NCBI RefSeq assembly: GCF_014269185.2
Contig: NZ_JABWRZ020000003.1
Location: 1 to 64,000, forward strand
Length of the DNA stretch: 64,000 nucleotides
Reading direction: 5' to 3'
Origin: Pseudomonas oryzicola
GTDB lineage: Bacteria > Pseudomonadota > Gammaproteobacteria > Pseudomonadales > Pseudomonadaceae
Shown: in pieces, positions 46,082-54,878 of the stretch
How positions within the stretch are numbered: the stretch's first letter is position 1
Layout of the letters: each line of letters begins with the position of its first letter
Position numbers and translations under genes: made by a program
The notes under the pieces: model-generated
The model's input: only the letters and a program-made list of their open reading frames with translations
Told to the model about the DNA's origin: nothing
The model's database searches: none

Positions 46082-47254
46082 CTACGCCAGCAAACGGCTG
46101 ATGCGCACGACGATGTCGTCGATCTGTGCCTCATCGCAGATCAGCGGTGGCAGCAAGCGAATCGTGGTGCCACGGGTAACGGTAATCAGCAGGTGTTGTT
46201 CATCTCGTGCCCGTCCCACCAGCTCGGTGCAGGGACGGTTCAACTCGATCCCAACCATCAGGCCCAAACCGCGCACGCTGAGGACTTCAGGGTGGTTGGC
46301 CAGCGCCTCCTGGAGGCCTGCCAGCAAGCGCCGGCCAAGGCTGGCAGCACGTTGCGGGCTGTTCTCGCGTTCCATGATGTTCAACACCGTGCAACCAACC
46401 CGGCAGGCCAGCGGGTTGCCGCCGAAGGTCGAAGCGTGGTGCCCCGGGGAAAACAGCTCTGCGGCTTTGCCCCGTGCCAGGCAGGCACCAATAGGGAAGC
46501 CGTTGCCCAATGCCTTGGCCAAGGTGATGACATCCGGCTTGATCCCCGAGTGCTGGAAGCCAAACCACTCGCCGGTACGACCCATGCCGGTCTGCACTTC
46601 GTCAATCATCAGCAACCAGTCGTGCTCGTCGCAAACCTGACGCAGGGCCTGCAGGTAGGCAGTCGATGCCGGATTGACGCCGCCCTCGCCCTGCACCGTT
46701 TCAACCAGCACCGCGACAATACCTAGCGATTGCGCCGCGGCCTGGCGCACGGCTTCGATGTCATCATAGGGCACGCGCAAAAAGCCCGGCATCAGCGGCT
46801 CGAAGCCGCGCTGCACGGCCGGGTTGCCGGTGGCCGCGAGCGTCGCCAGGGTGCGTCCATGAAAACTGTTTTCCATGACCAGCACCTGTGGCTGGGCGAC
46901 TTTGCGGGCATTGCCATGCAACCTGGCAAGCTTGAGCGCGGCCTCGTTGGCTTCGGCGCCGGAGTTGCAGAAGAACGCCCGCTGCATGCCGGCCTTTTCG
47001 CACAGGCGTTGGCCCAGCTGTTCCTGCCACTGAATGCGGAACATGTTGGTGGTATGCAACAGCTGGCTGGCCTGCTCGGCAATGGCCGTGGCAATTTCGG
47101 GGTTTGCATGACCGAGGCTGGTGACCGCCACGCCGGAGATTGCGTCCAGGTACTCGACCCCTTCCGTGTCCCAAAGGCGCGCGCCTTCACCGCGGCTGAA
47201 CAAGACGGGCTGACGGGCATAGGTGTGCATGAGGTACGAGGGTGATGAGGTCAT
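46082..47254 (-). CDS. Class III aminotransferase, acetylornithine aminotransferase-like
   Basis: 390 aa from ATG 47254, with AAGGA 7 bases upstream. Closest in appearance to Arg[39 protein letters not shown]-binding [12 protein letters not shown], and Lys in [17 protein letters not shown]. It transfers an omega- or alpha-amino group with PLP. Within this cluster it may aminate a pathway intermediate or be a backup ArgD. 50 bases before glyA, 53 bases after yggS. Confidence 0.88.
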   Translation of the reverse strand: MTSSPSYLMHTYARQPVLFSRGEGARLWDTEGVEYLDAISGVAVTSLGHANPEIATAIAEQASQLLHTTNMFRIQWQEQLGQRLCEKAGMQRAFFCNSGAEANEAALKLARLHGNARKVAQPQVLVMENSFHGRTLATLAATGNPAVQRGFEPLMPGFLRVPYDDIEAVRQAAAQSLGIVAVLVETVQGEGGVNPASTAYLQALRQVCDEHDWLLMIDEVQTGMGRTGEWFGFQHSGIKPDVITLAKALGNGFPIGACLARGKAAELFSPGHHASTFGGNPLACRVGCTVLNIMERENSPQRAASLGRRLLAGLQEALANHPEVLSVRGLGLMVGIELNRPCTELVGRARDEQHLLITVTRGTTIRLLPPLICDEAQIDDIVVRISRLLA

Positions 47255-47307
47255 TGGCATTCCTTCCAGTAGGTCGTGGATCAAAGCTTGAATGAGCACT
47301 GCAGGTG

Positions 47308-48141
47308 CTACTTGCCATCAGCGGGACGGGCATCCGCAGTCGGCCAGTAATAGGCATCGGGCATCGCCCGGGCACCGAAGATGGCCTGGCCGACGCGTAC
47401 GACGGTGGCGCCCTCCTCGATGGCGATCTCGAAATCGCCGGACATTCCCATCGACAGTTCGTCCAGGCTGATTCCCGCCGGCGCCTGCTGGCGCAGTTGC
47501 TCACGCAACTCGCGCAATAGAACGAAGCACGGGCGCACGCGGGCAACGTCGGCCGAAAACAGCGCCAGGGTCATCAAGCCGCGAACCCGCAGGGCCGGGA
47601 ACGCTGGCAAGGCTTGCAGAAAATCGGCAACAGCTTCGGGCGCCAGGCCATATTTGCTGACCTCGCCAGAGGTATTGACCTGCACGAATACATCCAGCTG
47701 CCGGCCTTCGACCTGCAAGCGTCGATCCAGCGCCTCAGCCACACGCAGGCTATCCAGCGCCTGGAACTCCGAGGCAAAACGTGCCACCTGCTTGGCCTTG
47801 TTGGTCTGCAGGTGGCCGATGACCGACCATTGCAGGTCGCTCAGGTCGCTCATCGCTTCCCACTTGCGCTGGGCCTCCTGCACCTTGTTTTCGCCCAGCA
47901 GTCGGCAACCGGCGGCATAGGCCAGGCGCAGATGGGCCTCGTCGAAAGTCTTGCTCACCGGCAGCAGGCGCACACTCGCCGGGTCGCGGCCGACCCGCAG
48001 GCAGGCATCGGCGATTCGTTGCTGCACGGCGGCCAGGTTGCGGCGAAAATCCTCGACCGTGTTGGCCTGCGGGTAGCGCCCGTGGCGCTCATGCAGGGTC
48101 ATGGTGTCAGCATTCGTGGCCTGTTGCAGAAGGCTGGTCAT
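47308..48141 (-). CDS. YggS/PLPBP-family pyridoxal phosphate homeostasis protein
   Basis: 277 aa, some 45 residues longer at the N-terminus than YggS (about 230). PLP lysine in LLPVSKTFDEAH, with the GENKVQEAQRKW, WSVIGHLQTNKAK, FVQVNTSGEVSKYG and LSMGMSGDFEIAIEEGATVV phosphate-binding segments. PLPBP holds and balances free PLP; it has no known catalysis. Its start overlaps the transporter stop (TGATG). Inclusion in a biosynthetic-looking operon is unusual. Confidence 0.92.
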   Translation of the reverse strand: MTSLLQQATNADTMTLHERHGRYPQANTVEDFRRNLAAVQQRIADACLRVGRDPASVRLLPVSKTFDEAHLRLAYAAGCRLLGENKVQEAQRKWEAMSDLSDLQWSVIGHLQTNKAKQVARFASEFQALDSLRVAEALDRRLQVEGRQLDVFVQVNTSGEVSKYGLAPEAVADFLQALPAFPALRVRGLMTLALFSADVARVRPCFVLLRELREQLRQQAPAGISLDELSMGMSGDFEIAIEEGATVVRVGQAIFGARAMPDAYYWPTADARPADGK

Positions 48142-49388
48142 CAGTTGGCGGCTCCTTTGCTGCTTGCGACTTCGACGGTTGGGTTGGCGGCGGCCTGGCG
48201 GCGAGGCAGCCGGCCATTGAGTACTGCGTAGGCGACCAGGCCGATCAGCAACCCCCAGAACGCGCCGCCGATACCGAACAAGGTGATGTTGGCGGCGGCC
48301 GCCAGGAAGGTGATCAGCGACGCCTCGCGGGACTTGGCATCTGCCATCGCGCTGGCCAGGCTGCCACCGATGGTGCCCAGCAGCGCCAGGCCGGCCAGGG
48401 TGGTGATGAAGGTGGCCGGGAAGGCCATGAACACGGCAGCCAAGGTTACCCCGAAGATCCCCACGAGGATGTAGAAGACCCCGGCGGCAATACCGGCGAC
48501 CCAACGTTTGGACGGCTCTTCATGGGCTTCCTTGCCGGTGCAGATAGCCGCAGTGATCGCTGCGATGTTGAAGGCATGGGAACCGAACGGGGCCATCAAC
48601 AGCGATCCCAGGCCGGTTACCGTGACGATCGGGTTGGCACTGGTGCTGAAACCATCATTGCGCAGCACCAGCATGCCGGGCATGTACTGGCCGGTCAGGG
48701 TGATCAGAAACAGCGGCAAGGCGACACTGAGCAAGGCATTGAGCGAGAACACCGGCATGGTGAACACGGGGGCGGCGAACTGCAGCTGCAGCCCCGAGAG
48801 GTCGACCCGGCCCTGGGTGAGCAGGAAGGCCAGGCCCAGCACCAGGATGCCGACCACCGCGTAGCGAGCGGTAAAACGCTTGAGCACCACATAGGCGACG
48901 ATCAGCAGGCCGGCCAGCAGCGGGTCGATGCTCATGCCGCCGAAGGCACCGATCCCGAACTGCAACAGGATCCCGGCCAGCAACCCGGCGGCAACGCCCG
49001 GGGGAATCAAGCGGATGACCTTTTCGAAATAACCGGACAAGCCCAGCAGCACGAAGGCGGCGGCGGAAATCAGGTAAGCGCCGATCGCTTCGGCGTAGGG
49101 CGTAGTCGACAGGGCCACGACCAGAAATGCCGCTGCCGGGGTCGACCAGGCGGTAATGATCGGCTCGCGCGAGACCCAGCTCAGGAACAACCCGGTCACG
49201 CCGACGCCAATGGACACCGACCAGACCCAGGATGCCGTCAATTCCGGGCTCAACCCTGCCACTTTGGCGGCCTGGAATACCAGGATGAAGGTACCGCCAT
49301 AGTTGACGATCACCGAGATCAGCCCGGCGACGATCGGGTGGGTCAGATCGCTCAGACGCAATGCAGATCTGGAGGGTGTTGAAGGCAT
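48141..49388 (-). CDS. BenE-family transporter (cluster copy)
   Basis: 415 aa, about 12 hydrophobic segments; ITAWSTPAAAFLV, LTGQYMPGMLVLRNDGF and FGSHAFNIAAITAAICTGKE are the family signatures. First gene of the operon that continues with yggS, the aminotransferase and glyA. Two copies of the putative operator lie 100-125 bases upstream. Likely moves an aromatic or small organic acid, perhaps the precursor or product of the cluster. AGGAG precedes ATG 49388. Confidence 0.9.
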   Translation of the reverse strand: MPSTPSRSALRLSDLTHPIVAGLISVIVNYGGTFILVFQAAKVAGLSPELTASWVWSVSIGVGVTGLFLSWVSREPIITAWSTPAAAFLVVALSTTPYAEAIGAYLISAAAFVLLGLSGYFEKVIRLIPPGVAAGLLAGILLQFGIGAFGGMSIDPLLAGLLIVAYVVLKRFTARYAVVGILVLGLAFLLTQGRVDLSGLQLQFAAPVFTMPVFSLNALLSVALPLFLITLTGQYMPGMLVLRNDGFSTSANPIVTVTGLGSLLMAPFGSHAFNIAAITAAICTGKEAHEEPSKRWVAGIAAGVFYILVGIFGVTLAAVFMAFPATFITTLAGLALLGTIGGSLASAMADAKSREASLITFLAAAANITLFGIGGAFWGLLIGLVAYAVLNGRLPRRQAAANPTVEVASSKGAAN

Positions 49389-49489
49389 GATTTGTGTGCT
49401 CCTTGCAAAGCGGGGTGCAAGCCCCGACTGGAAATCGATTTATAGCGCCGCACTGGCCTGTCTAGCCCCTACACTTTCATTGGGTCGTC

Positions 49490-49511
49490 CAGACCACTTG
49501 GCGGACCACAT
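49490..49511. promoter_or_regulatory. Putative MocR/PdxR operator, direct repeat
   Basis: CAGACCACTT (49490-49499) and CGGACCACAT (49502-49511), 12 bases apart centre to centre, upstream of the BenE operon. The same motif occurs at 50742, 54632, 54705, 59039 and 59073. Confidence 0.65.
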
Positions 49512-49533
49512 CAGTCTCCCGACTGGCTTGGCC

Positions 49534-50616
49534 TCAACCGTGCACGTGGGCAAAATCTTTCATGAAATCGCTCAGGGCCTCGACCGCCGGCAGCGATACC
49601 GCGTTGTAGATACTGGCGCGCATGCCGCCGACCGAGGCGTGGCCCTTCAGCCCATTTAGCCCGGACTGTTCGGCCAGGCGCAGAAAGGTGTCCTCCAGGG
49701 TCTGGTCGGCGAGCGTGAACGGCACGTTGTTGAGCGAGCGATAAGGCGCCTGCACGGGGTTGTGGTAGAAACCTTCGCTGTCATCGATGGTGCGGTAGAG
49801 CAGTTCGGCCTTGGCCTGGTTGATCTGGTGAATCCGCTCGATACCGCCCTGGTGCATGATCCACTTCAGGGTCAGGCCGGTGAGGTACCAGGGGAAGGTC
49901 GCCGGGGTATTGAGCATCGAGTCGGCCTTGGCGATCCGGGCATAGCTGAGGATGTCCGGCGTCAGTGCCAGGGCGCGGTCGAGCAGTGCCTCGTCGATGA
50001 TCACCACGGTAATACCGGCCGCCCCCATGTTCTTTTGCGCGGCGGCGTAGATCAGGCCGTGGCGGGCCACGTCGATGGGCTTGGACAGCAGGCTCGAACA
50101 GGCATCGCACACCAGCGGCACAGTGGTCTGGGGAACATCGACAAACTGCACGCCATGCACCGTCTCGTTCTCGGTGTAGTGCAGGTAGGCGGCGTTGCTG
50201 TCGAGGTTGCGCTCCCCCACCGTCGGGACACGATCAAAGCCGGTGGCCGCGCTGCTGGCGGCGACGCGCACATCGCAATAACGCCGCGCCGCTTCGATAG
50301 CCTTGCCCGACCACAGCCCGGTGTGCAGGTAATCGGCACTGCCCTTGGCACCCAGCAGGTTCATCGGCACCTGGGCGAACTGCAGCGATGCCCCGCCCTG
50401 GACGAACAGCACCCGGTATCGGTCAGGCACCTTGAGTATCGTGCGCAGGTCCTGCTCGGCCTCATGGGCGATCTCCATGAACACCTCGGAACGGTGGCTG
50501 ATTTCCATCACCGACATGCCGGTGCCGGCGAAGTCGAAGAACTCATCATGAGCTTGCCGAAGCACTTCGATCGGCAGCGCCGTAGGCCCTGCGCTGAAAT
50601 TGTGTGACCTTGCCAT
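49534..50616 (-). CDS. serC: Phosphoserine aminotransferase
   Basis: 360 aa. Converts 3-phosphohydroxypyruvate to phosphoserine, and 3-hydroxy-4-phosphohydroxythreonine precursors in PLP synthesis. FSAGPTALPIEVL start, MEISHRSEVF, FVQGGASLQFA, PLP lysine in YAAAQKNMGAAGITVV. Intact. Divergent from the MocR regulator; AGGGG precedes ATG 50616. Probably an extra copy, because serC normally sits with pheA/gyrA in Pseudomonas (from memory). Confidence 0.95.
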   Translation of the reverse strand: MARSHNFSAGPTALPIEVLRQAHDEFFDFAGTGMSVMEISHRSEVFMEIAHEAEQDLRTILKVPDRYRVLFVQGGASLQFAQVPMNLLGAKGSADYLHTGLWSGKAIEAARRYCDVRVAASSAATGFDRVPTVGERNLDSNAAYLHYTENETVHGVQFVDVPQTTVPLVCDACSSLLSKPIDVARHGLIYAAAQKNMGAAGITVVIIDEALLDRALALTPDILSYARIAKADSMLNTPATFPWYLTGLTLKWIMHQGGIERIHQINQAKAELLYRTIDDSEGFYHNPVQAPYRSLNNVPFTLADQTLEDTFLRLAEQSGLNGLKGHASVGGMRASIYNAVSLPAVEALSDFMKDFAHVHG

Positions 50617-50705
50617 GCTTTATCCAACCCCTGTTCAATCTCGCCATAAAGGCCTGGGAGCGCCTGTGGCATTGCACTGGCGACGAACAGAGTCTACGGA
50701 TAGAA

Positions 50706-50725
50706 TGGCCTGCCTTTGTAGGCCA
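50706..50725. promoter_or_regulatory. Inverted repeat between serC and mocR
   Basis: TGGCCT...AGGCCA dyad (50706-50711 and 50720-50725) in the divergent promoter gap. Confidence 0.4.
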
Positions 50726-50741
50726 TTTTAAAGGCTTGAGG

Positions 50742-50751
50742 CAGACCACAT
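50742..50751. promoter_or_regulatory. Putative operator overlapping the mocR start codon
   Basis: CAGACCACAT, lying between the ribosome site (GAGG, 50737-50740) and ATG 50750. Binding would block translation/transcription start, suggesting autoregulation. Confidence 0.6.
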
Positions 50752-52252
50752 GACCAAGACCTTCGAGCTTGAGACCCTGAAGATGCGGCTGGGCGACGCC
50801 GAGTTTCAGTTGCTCGACCTGCATCAACGGATCCAGCGCGCCCTGCGCTCATTGATTCTTGATGGCGCCCTGGACCCCGGCCTCAAATTGCCGGCTACCC
50901 GTGTCCTGGCCAAGTCGCTGGGGGTGGCCCGCGATACTGTCGAGAACGCGTACGTGCAACTGCACCGGGACGGCTTCATCAGCCGCCGCGAAGGTTCGGG
51001 CAGCTACGTATCGGAAAACGTCGGTACCGAATTGCGTGGCGCAGCACGCCGACGCATGAAGCAGCAAGACACCCGTCGCAGCGAAACTGCGCCTGCCGGC
51101 CCTGGCCTCAGTCGGCGCGGGCAGATGATCTTTGACAGCGGCGGCATCAGCGACACACAGGTGATCAAGGCCTTCGCCACCGGCCTGCCGGAAACCCGCA
51201 CCTTCCCCACCGATGTCTGGGAGCGCCTGCAGCGCCAGGCCATGAAGGACTACCGCGCCAGCGTCCTCTTGCACGGCGACCCGCAAGGTGCCGAGCCGCT
51301 GCGCAAGGCCATCGCCACCTACCTGAACCTTGAGCGTGGTGCCAAATGCTCGCCCGACCAGGTCCTGGTACTCAGCAGTACCCGCCAAGCGCTATTCCTC
51401 TGCGCTCAACTGCTGGCGGATGCCGGCAAGCCGATCCTGCTGGAGAACCCCGGCTATTACGGCGCCCGCAAGGCATTTGAAACTGCGGAGACCAAGGTCG
51501 TACCGATCGACGTCGATGACCAGGGCATCCGCACCGACCTGTTGCAGGCTGACCGCAGCGGTGCCAACTGCCTGTATGTGACGCCGTCGCATCAATACCC
51601 CACCGGTGCGACCCTGCCGCTGGAGCGGCGGCTGGAACTGATCAACTGGGCCGCTGAGCACGGCAAGTGGATCATCGAGGACGACTATGACAGCGAATTC
51701 CACTACGACGGCCTGCCCACCGCCTGCGTGCAGGGCCTGGACAAGTACCAACGGACCATCTACCTGGGCACGTTCAGCAAGACCCTCTACCCCGGCCTGC
51801 GCATGGGCTACATGGTGCTGCCCTATGAACTGGTCAAGCCCTTCAGCTGTGCGCGCAGCATCATGGACGGCCACACCCCGCAAATCCTCCAGCTGACCCT
51901 GGCGCGGTTCATGGAGGACGGCCACTACAACTCCCACGTACGCGCCATGCGCAAGCTCTACGCCGGGCGCCGCTCGATCATGCTCGACTCCATCGCCAAG
52001 CACCTGGACGGCATCGCAGTCGCCCTGCGTCCGCAAGGCGGCCTGCAGATTCCCTGCCTGCTGGCCGATGGCTGGTCGGAAGAACAGACCATCCGCCAGG
52101 CTGCCAGTGCCGGCGTGCAACTGCCAGGGCTGAGCCGGCTGTACGCTGGCGAAGAGAAAAAACAGGGCTGGTTGCTGGGATACTCGTCACTCACCGCCTA
52201 TGAAATCGAAGCGGCGATGCTGCGCCTGGCCAATGCCCTGAACAAGAAGTAG
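50750..52252 (+). CDS. MocR-family (GntR/aminotransferase) regulator, PdxR-like
   Basis: 500 aa. N-terminal GntR winged helix (about 20-90; LPATRVLAKSLGVARDTVEN then AYVQLHRDGFI). A linker leads to a full aminotransferase-fold domain (about 130-498) with IIEDDYDSEFHYDG and the PLP lysine in YLGTFSKTLYPGLRMG. Such proteins sense PLP or a PLP-amine adduct and usually activate or repress adjacent genes. It sits at the centre of the cluster, divergent from serC; the repeated motif in all cluster promoters is its most likely target. Confidence 0.93.
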   Translation: MTKTFELETLKMRLGDAEFQLLDLHQRIQRALRSLILDGALDPGLKLPATRVLAKSLGVARDTVENAYVQLHRDGFISRREGSGSYVSENVGTELRGAARRRMKQQDTRRSETAPAGPGLSRRGQMIFDSGGISDTQVIKAFATGLPETRTFPTDVWERLQRQAMKDYRASVLLHGDPQGAEPLRKAIATYLNLERGAKCSPDQVLVLSSTRQALFLCAQLLADAGKPILLENPGYYGARKAFETAETKVVPIDVDDQGIRTDLLQADRSGANCLYVTPSHQYPTGATLPLERRLELINWAAEHGKWIIEDDYDSEFHYDGLPTACVQGLDKYQRTIYLGTFSKTLYPGLRMGYMVLPYELVKPFSCARSIMDGHTPQILQLTLARFMEDGHYNSHVRAMRKLYAGRRSIMLDSIAKHLDGIAVALRPQGGLQIPCLLADGWSEEQTIRQAASAGVQLPGLSRLYAGEEKKQGWLLGYSSLTAYEIEAAMLRLANALNKK

Positions 52253-52253
52253 C

Positions 52254-52925
52254 TCAGGCCACCGCCTCCCTTGCCTGGCACTCATCGTAGGTACAGGACA
52301 AAGCGGCGAATATATCGGCACCATAGTGCTGGGCAGAGAACGGCACACTGGCCTGCAGCTCGGCCAGCCATTCGTTGTCTTCGCGCCCGGCCCAGGTCTT
52401 GCGGTAGTTACCAGTCTGGTAACCACGCTCCTGGCGCAGACGGTTGAGGGCATTCTTGGCGACATACGACTTGAACAACCCATGCAGCGACAGCCCGCAC
52501 TGCCCGGCCAACTCGCAGAACGCCGCGATATCGAACCGTCGCGTTTGCAGGCAGAGTCCGGCGAAGTCTTCCAGGCAGCGGAGGATGTTTTCGCTTGGCG
52601 CCGGGTGGCGCAGGGGCAACAGCCGGGTCATGGCGTTGACCGCAGCTGCGGGTGGCGGCTGGTCTTCGGGCCAGCGCATCAACAGGTCGCACAGGCCGAA
52701 GTGGAAGATATCGACCAGTTCAAGATGCACCTGCTGCAGGTTGCATTCGTTTTGCCGCCACCACTTCCAGCCCAGGTGATCGGCCAGTTCCGCTGATTCT
52801 ATCCAGATCGCCCGGTAATACTGCTGCCGGGCGTTGCGCCAGTGCGGATTGATGATGCTGTTGATCGAGCGCTGCAGATCAAGCATCTGGGTCAGCAGGT
52901 TTTCGCACTCGGAATAGGGAGTCAT
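52254..52925 (-). CDS. Dimeric (type 2) dUTPase
   Basis: 223 aa all-alpha NTP pyrophosphatase. Metal motifs: Glu43 and Glu46 in IWIESAEL, Glu69 and Asp72 in HLELVDIFHF. The C-terminal KNALNRLRQERGYQTGNYRK and WAGREDNEWLAEL signature closely matches Campylobacter/kinetoplastid-type dUTPase. Hydrolyses dUTP (and often dUDP) to dUMP. Such an enzyme is unusual in Pseudomonas, which normally uses the unrelated trimeric Dut. In the same orientation as the second glyA; ends 1 base after the convergent mocR stop. Confidence 0.9.
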   Translation of the reverse strand: MTPYSECENLLTQMLDLQRSINSIINPHWRNARQQYYRAIWIESAELADHLGWKWWRQNECNLQQVHLELVDIFHFGLCDLLMRWPEDQPPPAAAVNAMTRLLPLRHPAPSENILRCLEDFAGLCLQTRRFDIAAFCELAGQCGLSLHGLFKSYVAKNALNRLRQERGYQTGNYRKTWAGREDNEWLAELQASVPFSAQHYGADIFAALSCTYDECQAREAVA

Positions 52926-52980
52926 CGTGTGTTCCTTCAAATTCAGCGTCAAGGTCGGGGCTCCTTTCATGACCTGCCCC

Positions 52981-53178
52981 CTAGTGCCCAAGGGCGTAAT
53001 CCATAAGCAGGCTATGGACCTGTGCAGTAAGCCAGGCACGCTTGATCGCCTGCACACGGGCGACCACGCTCAGCTCCATGGATGCCAGCTGCGACTCGCT
53101 GACGAGCACGAGCTCGCCAAGCACAGCGGGCATCAGAACGGGCTGGCTGGGCTGGCCATTGTAGTTTTTGTCCGGCAT
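52981..53178 (-). CDS. 65-aa hypothetical protein between glyA2 and dUTPase
   Basis: Starts at ATG 53178 with AAGGA upstream and stops with TAG. Hydrophilic start (MPDKNYNGQPSQP), then a helical segment (VSESQLASMELSVVARVQAI) and a short AWLTAQVHSLLMDYALGH end. No Cys, so not an obvious lanthipeptide precursor. Gaps of 33 and 55 bases to its neighbours make one operon likely. Not recognised. Confidence 0.65.
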   Translation of the reverse strand: MPDKNYNGQPSQPVLMPAVLGELVLVSESQLASMELSVVARVQAIKRAWLTAQVHSLLMDYALGH

Positions 53179-53211
53179 TGAAAAGTCCTTTTTGCAATAG
53201 CCTATCGGGCC

Positions 53212-54510
53212 TCAGTAAGGCAGTGGAAAACGCCGGGTCAGGTCGGCGACACCCTCGCGGATGGAGTTCTCGGTTCGTCGGTCGATGGTGCCACTGCGTA
53301 CGCCGCCGAGCAGCGCCAGGATCATGTCGCCGATCTCCAGGAACTCATCGCAGCCCATCCCTCGCGAGGTGCACGCGGCGCTGCCCAGGCGAATGCCGGA
53401 CGTTATGGTCGGGCGCGCCTCATCATTGGGCACGGCGTTCTTGTTCAGGGTGATGCCGATCTGCTCCAGGGCGTGTTCGGCGACATTGCCAGCCAGCCCC
53501 CACGGGCGCAGGTCGACGACCCCGAGGTGGCAATCCGTGCCTCCGGACACGATCGACAGACCGCCTTCAGCCAGGCGCCCGCACAGCGCCTGGGCGTTCT
53601 CCACCACGGCTTGGGCATAGGTGCGAAACGAGGGCTGCAAGGCTTCGCCCAGGGCCACCGCCTTGGCTGCGATGATGTGCATCAGCGGGCCGCCCTGCAT
53701 GCCAGGGAACACCGCAGCGTTGATTTTCTTGGCGATGGCTTCGTCGTTGCACAGGATCATGCCGCCGCGCGGGCCGCGCAGGGTCTTGTGCGTGGTGGTC
53801 GTGGTGACGTGGGCGAAGGGCACCGGGGAGGCGAAGGCACCGCCGGCGACCAGGCCGGCGACATGGGCCATGTCGGCCATGAAGAACGCTCCGATCTCGT
53901 CGGCGATTGCCCGGAAACGGGCGTAGTCCAGGGTGCGCGAATAGGCCGAGCCGCCGACGATGATCAGCCTCGGCCGCTCCTGCCGGGCAATGCGCTCGAC
54001 TTCATCCATGTCGACCCTGTGGTTGAGCGGGTCTACCCCGTAGCTCAGGGCCTGGAACCAGCGCCCTGACATGTTGAATGTGGCGCCATGGGTCAGGTGC
54101 CCACCGGCCTTGAGGTCCAGGCCGAGGACCTTGTCGCCCGGGGAAAGCAACGCAAGAAAAACGGCCTGGTTGGCCTGGCTGCCCGAGTGCGGCTGGACGT
54201 TGGCATAGTTGCAATCGAACAGGCGCCGGGCGCGTTCGATGGCGACGCTCTCGACCACATCGACGTTGAGGCAGCCGCCATAATAACGGCGACCCGGGTA
54301 GCCCTCGGCATATTTGTTGGTCAATACCGAACCCTGAGTTTCCAGCACCGCACGGCTGACGAAGTTCTCCGAGGCAATCAGTTCGATCGAGTGCATCTGG
54401 CGCTGCCGCTCGGTGTCGATAGCCCGCCAGATCTCACGATCGGCCTGATGCAAGGCAATAGAGCTGACCACAGGCAGCGCGTGACCGTCTGTGTAGGCAA
54501 TGTGCGGCAT
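53212..54510 (-). CDS. glyA: Serine hydroxymethyltransferase (cluster copy 2)
   Basis: 432 aa from ATG 54510 with AGGAG upstream. PLP lysine in [52 protein letters not shown]. It has a longer N-terminus and many substitutions relative to copy 1 and looks more like alphaproteobacterial SHMTs, so the pair did not arise by recent duplication. Heads the operon glyA2 - 65-aa protein - dUTPase. Operator motifs lie in the divergent gap to the MFS gene. It could be a threonine/serine aldolase or transaldolase variant. Confidence 0.93.
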   Translation of the reverse strand: MPHIAYTDGHALPVVSSIALHQADREIWRAIDTERQRQMHSIELIASENFVSRAVLETQGSVLTNKYAEGYPGRRYYGGCLNVDVVESVAIERARRLFDCNYANVQPHSGSQANQAVFLALLSPGDKVLGLDLKAGGHLTHGATFNMSGRWFQALSYGVDPLNHRVDMDEVERIARQERPRLIIVGGSAYSRTLDYARFRAIADEIGAFFMADMAHVAGLVAGGAFASPVPFAHVTTTTTHKTLRGPRGGMILCNDEAIAKKINAAVFPGMQGGPLMHIIAAKAVALGEALQPSFRTYAQAVVENAQALCGRLAEGGLSIVSGGTDCHLGVVDLRPWGLAGNVAEHALEQIGITLNKNAVPNDEARPTITSGIRLGSAACTSRGMGCDEFLEIGDMILALLGGVRSGTIDRRTENSIREGVADLTRRFPLPY

Positions 54511-54631
54511 GGGGACTCCTGTCTCGATGTAGGTGAAATAACAAGCCACACTGCCAGCGCTTGGGGCTTGTTCATCAACCTACCCTACCGGCCTGCACAC
54601 AGGCGGGATATACCAGTTCAAGCGAACTTTG

Positions 54632-54714
54632 CAGACCACTTTTCTGCACCAGGGCCGCGACGCCGACAGGGCTGGGCGAGCCGTGGGTTTGCCTGCCTGC
54701 TTTAAAGTGGTCTG
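54632..54714. promoter_or_regulatory. Putative operator pair in the glyA2/MFS divergent promoter
   Basis: CAGACCACTT (54632-54641) and the inverted AAGTGGTCTG (54705-54714), facing the two divergent transcripts. A related CTAGACCATAT word is at 54741. The rest of the 368-base gap (54511-54878) has no gene. Confidence 0.65.
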
Positions 54715-54878
54715 GTGACATCAAAAAAAATGGACTATCACGCTAGACCATATCCTGCCTAAGATCGGTGCCGAAACGATCCTGGCCGAGCATCCGCGGC
54801 CGTCGCCGACAAGCGGTGTAGAGGGATCAGGGCATTTTCCCGCGTGAAGCCATCACGCAGATCGAGAAAAGTTGAGCC

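Noticed and set aside
50122..50130. AGTGGTCTG inside serC as an operator
   Set aside because: Deep in the coding region; could be chance, so not counted in the regulon.
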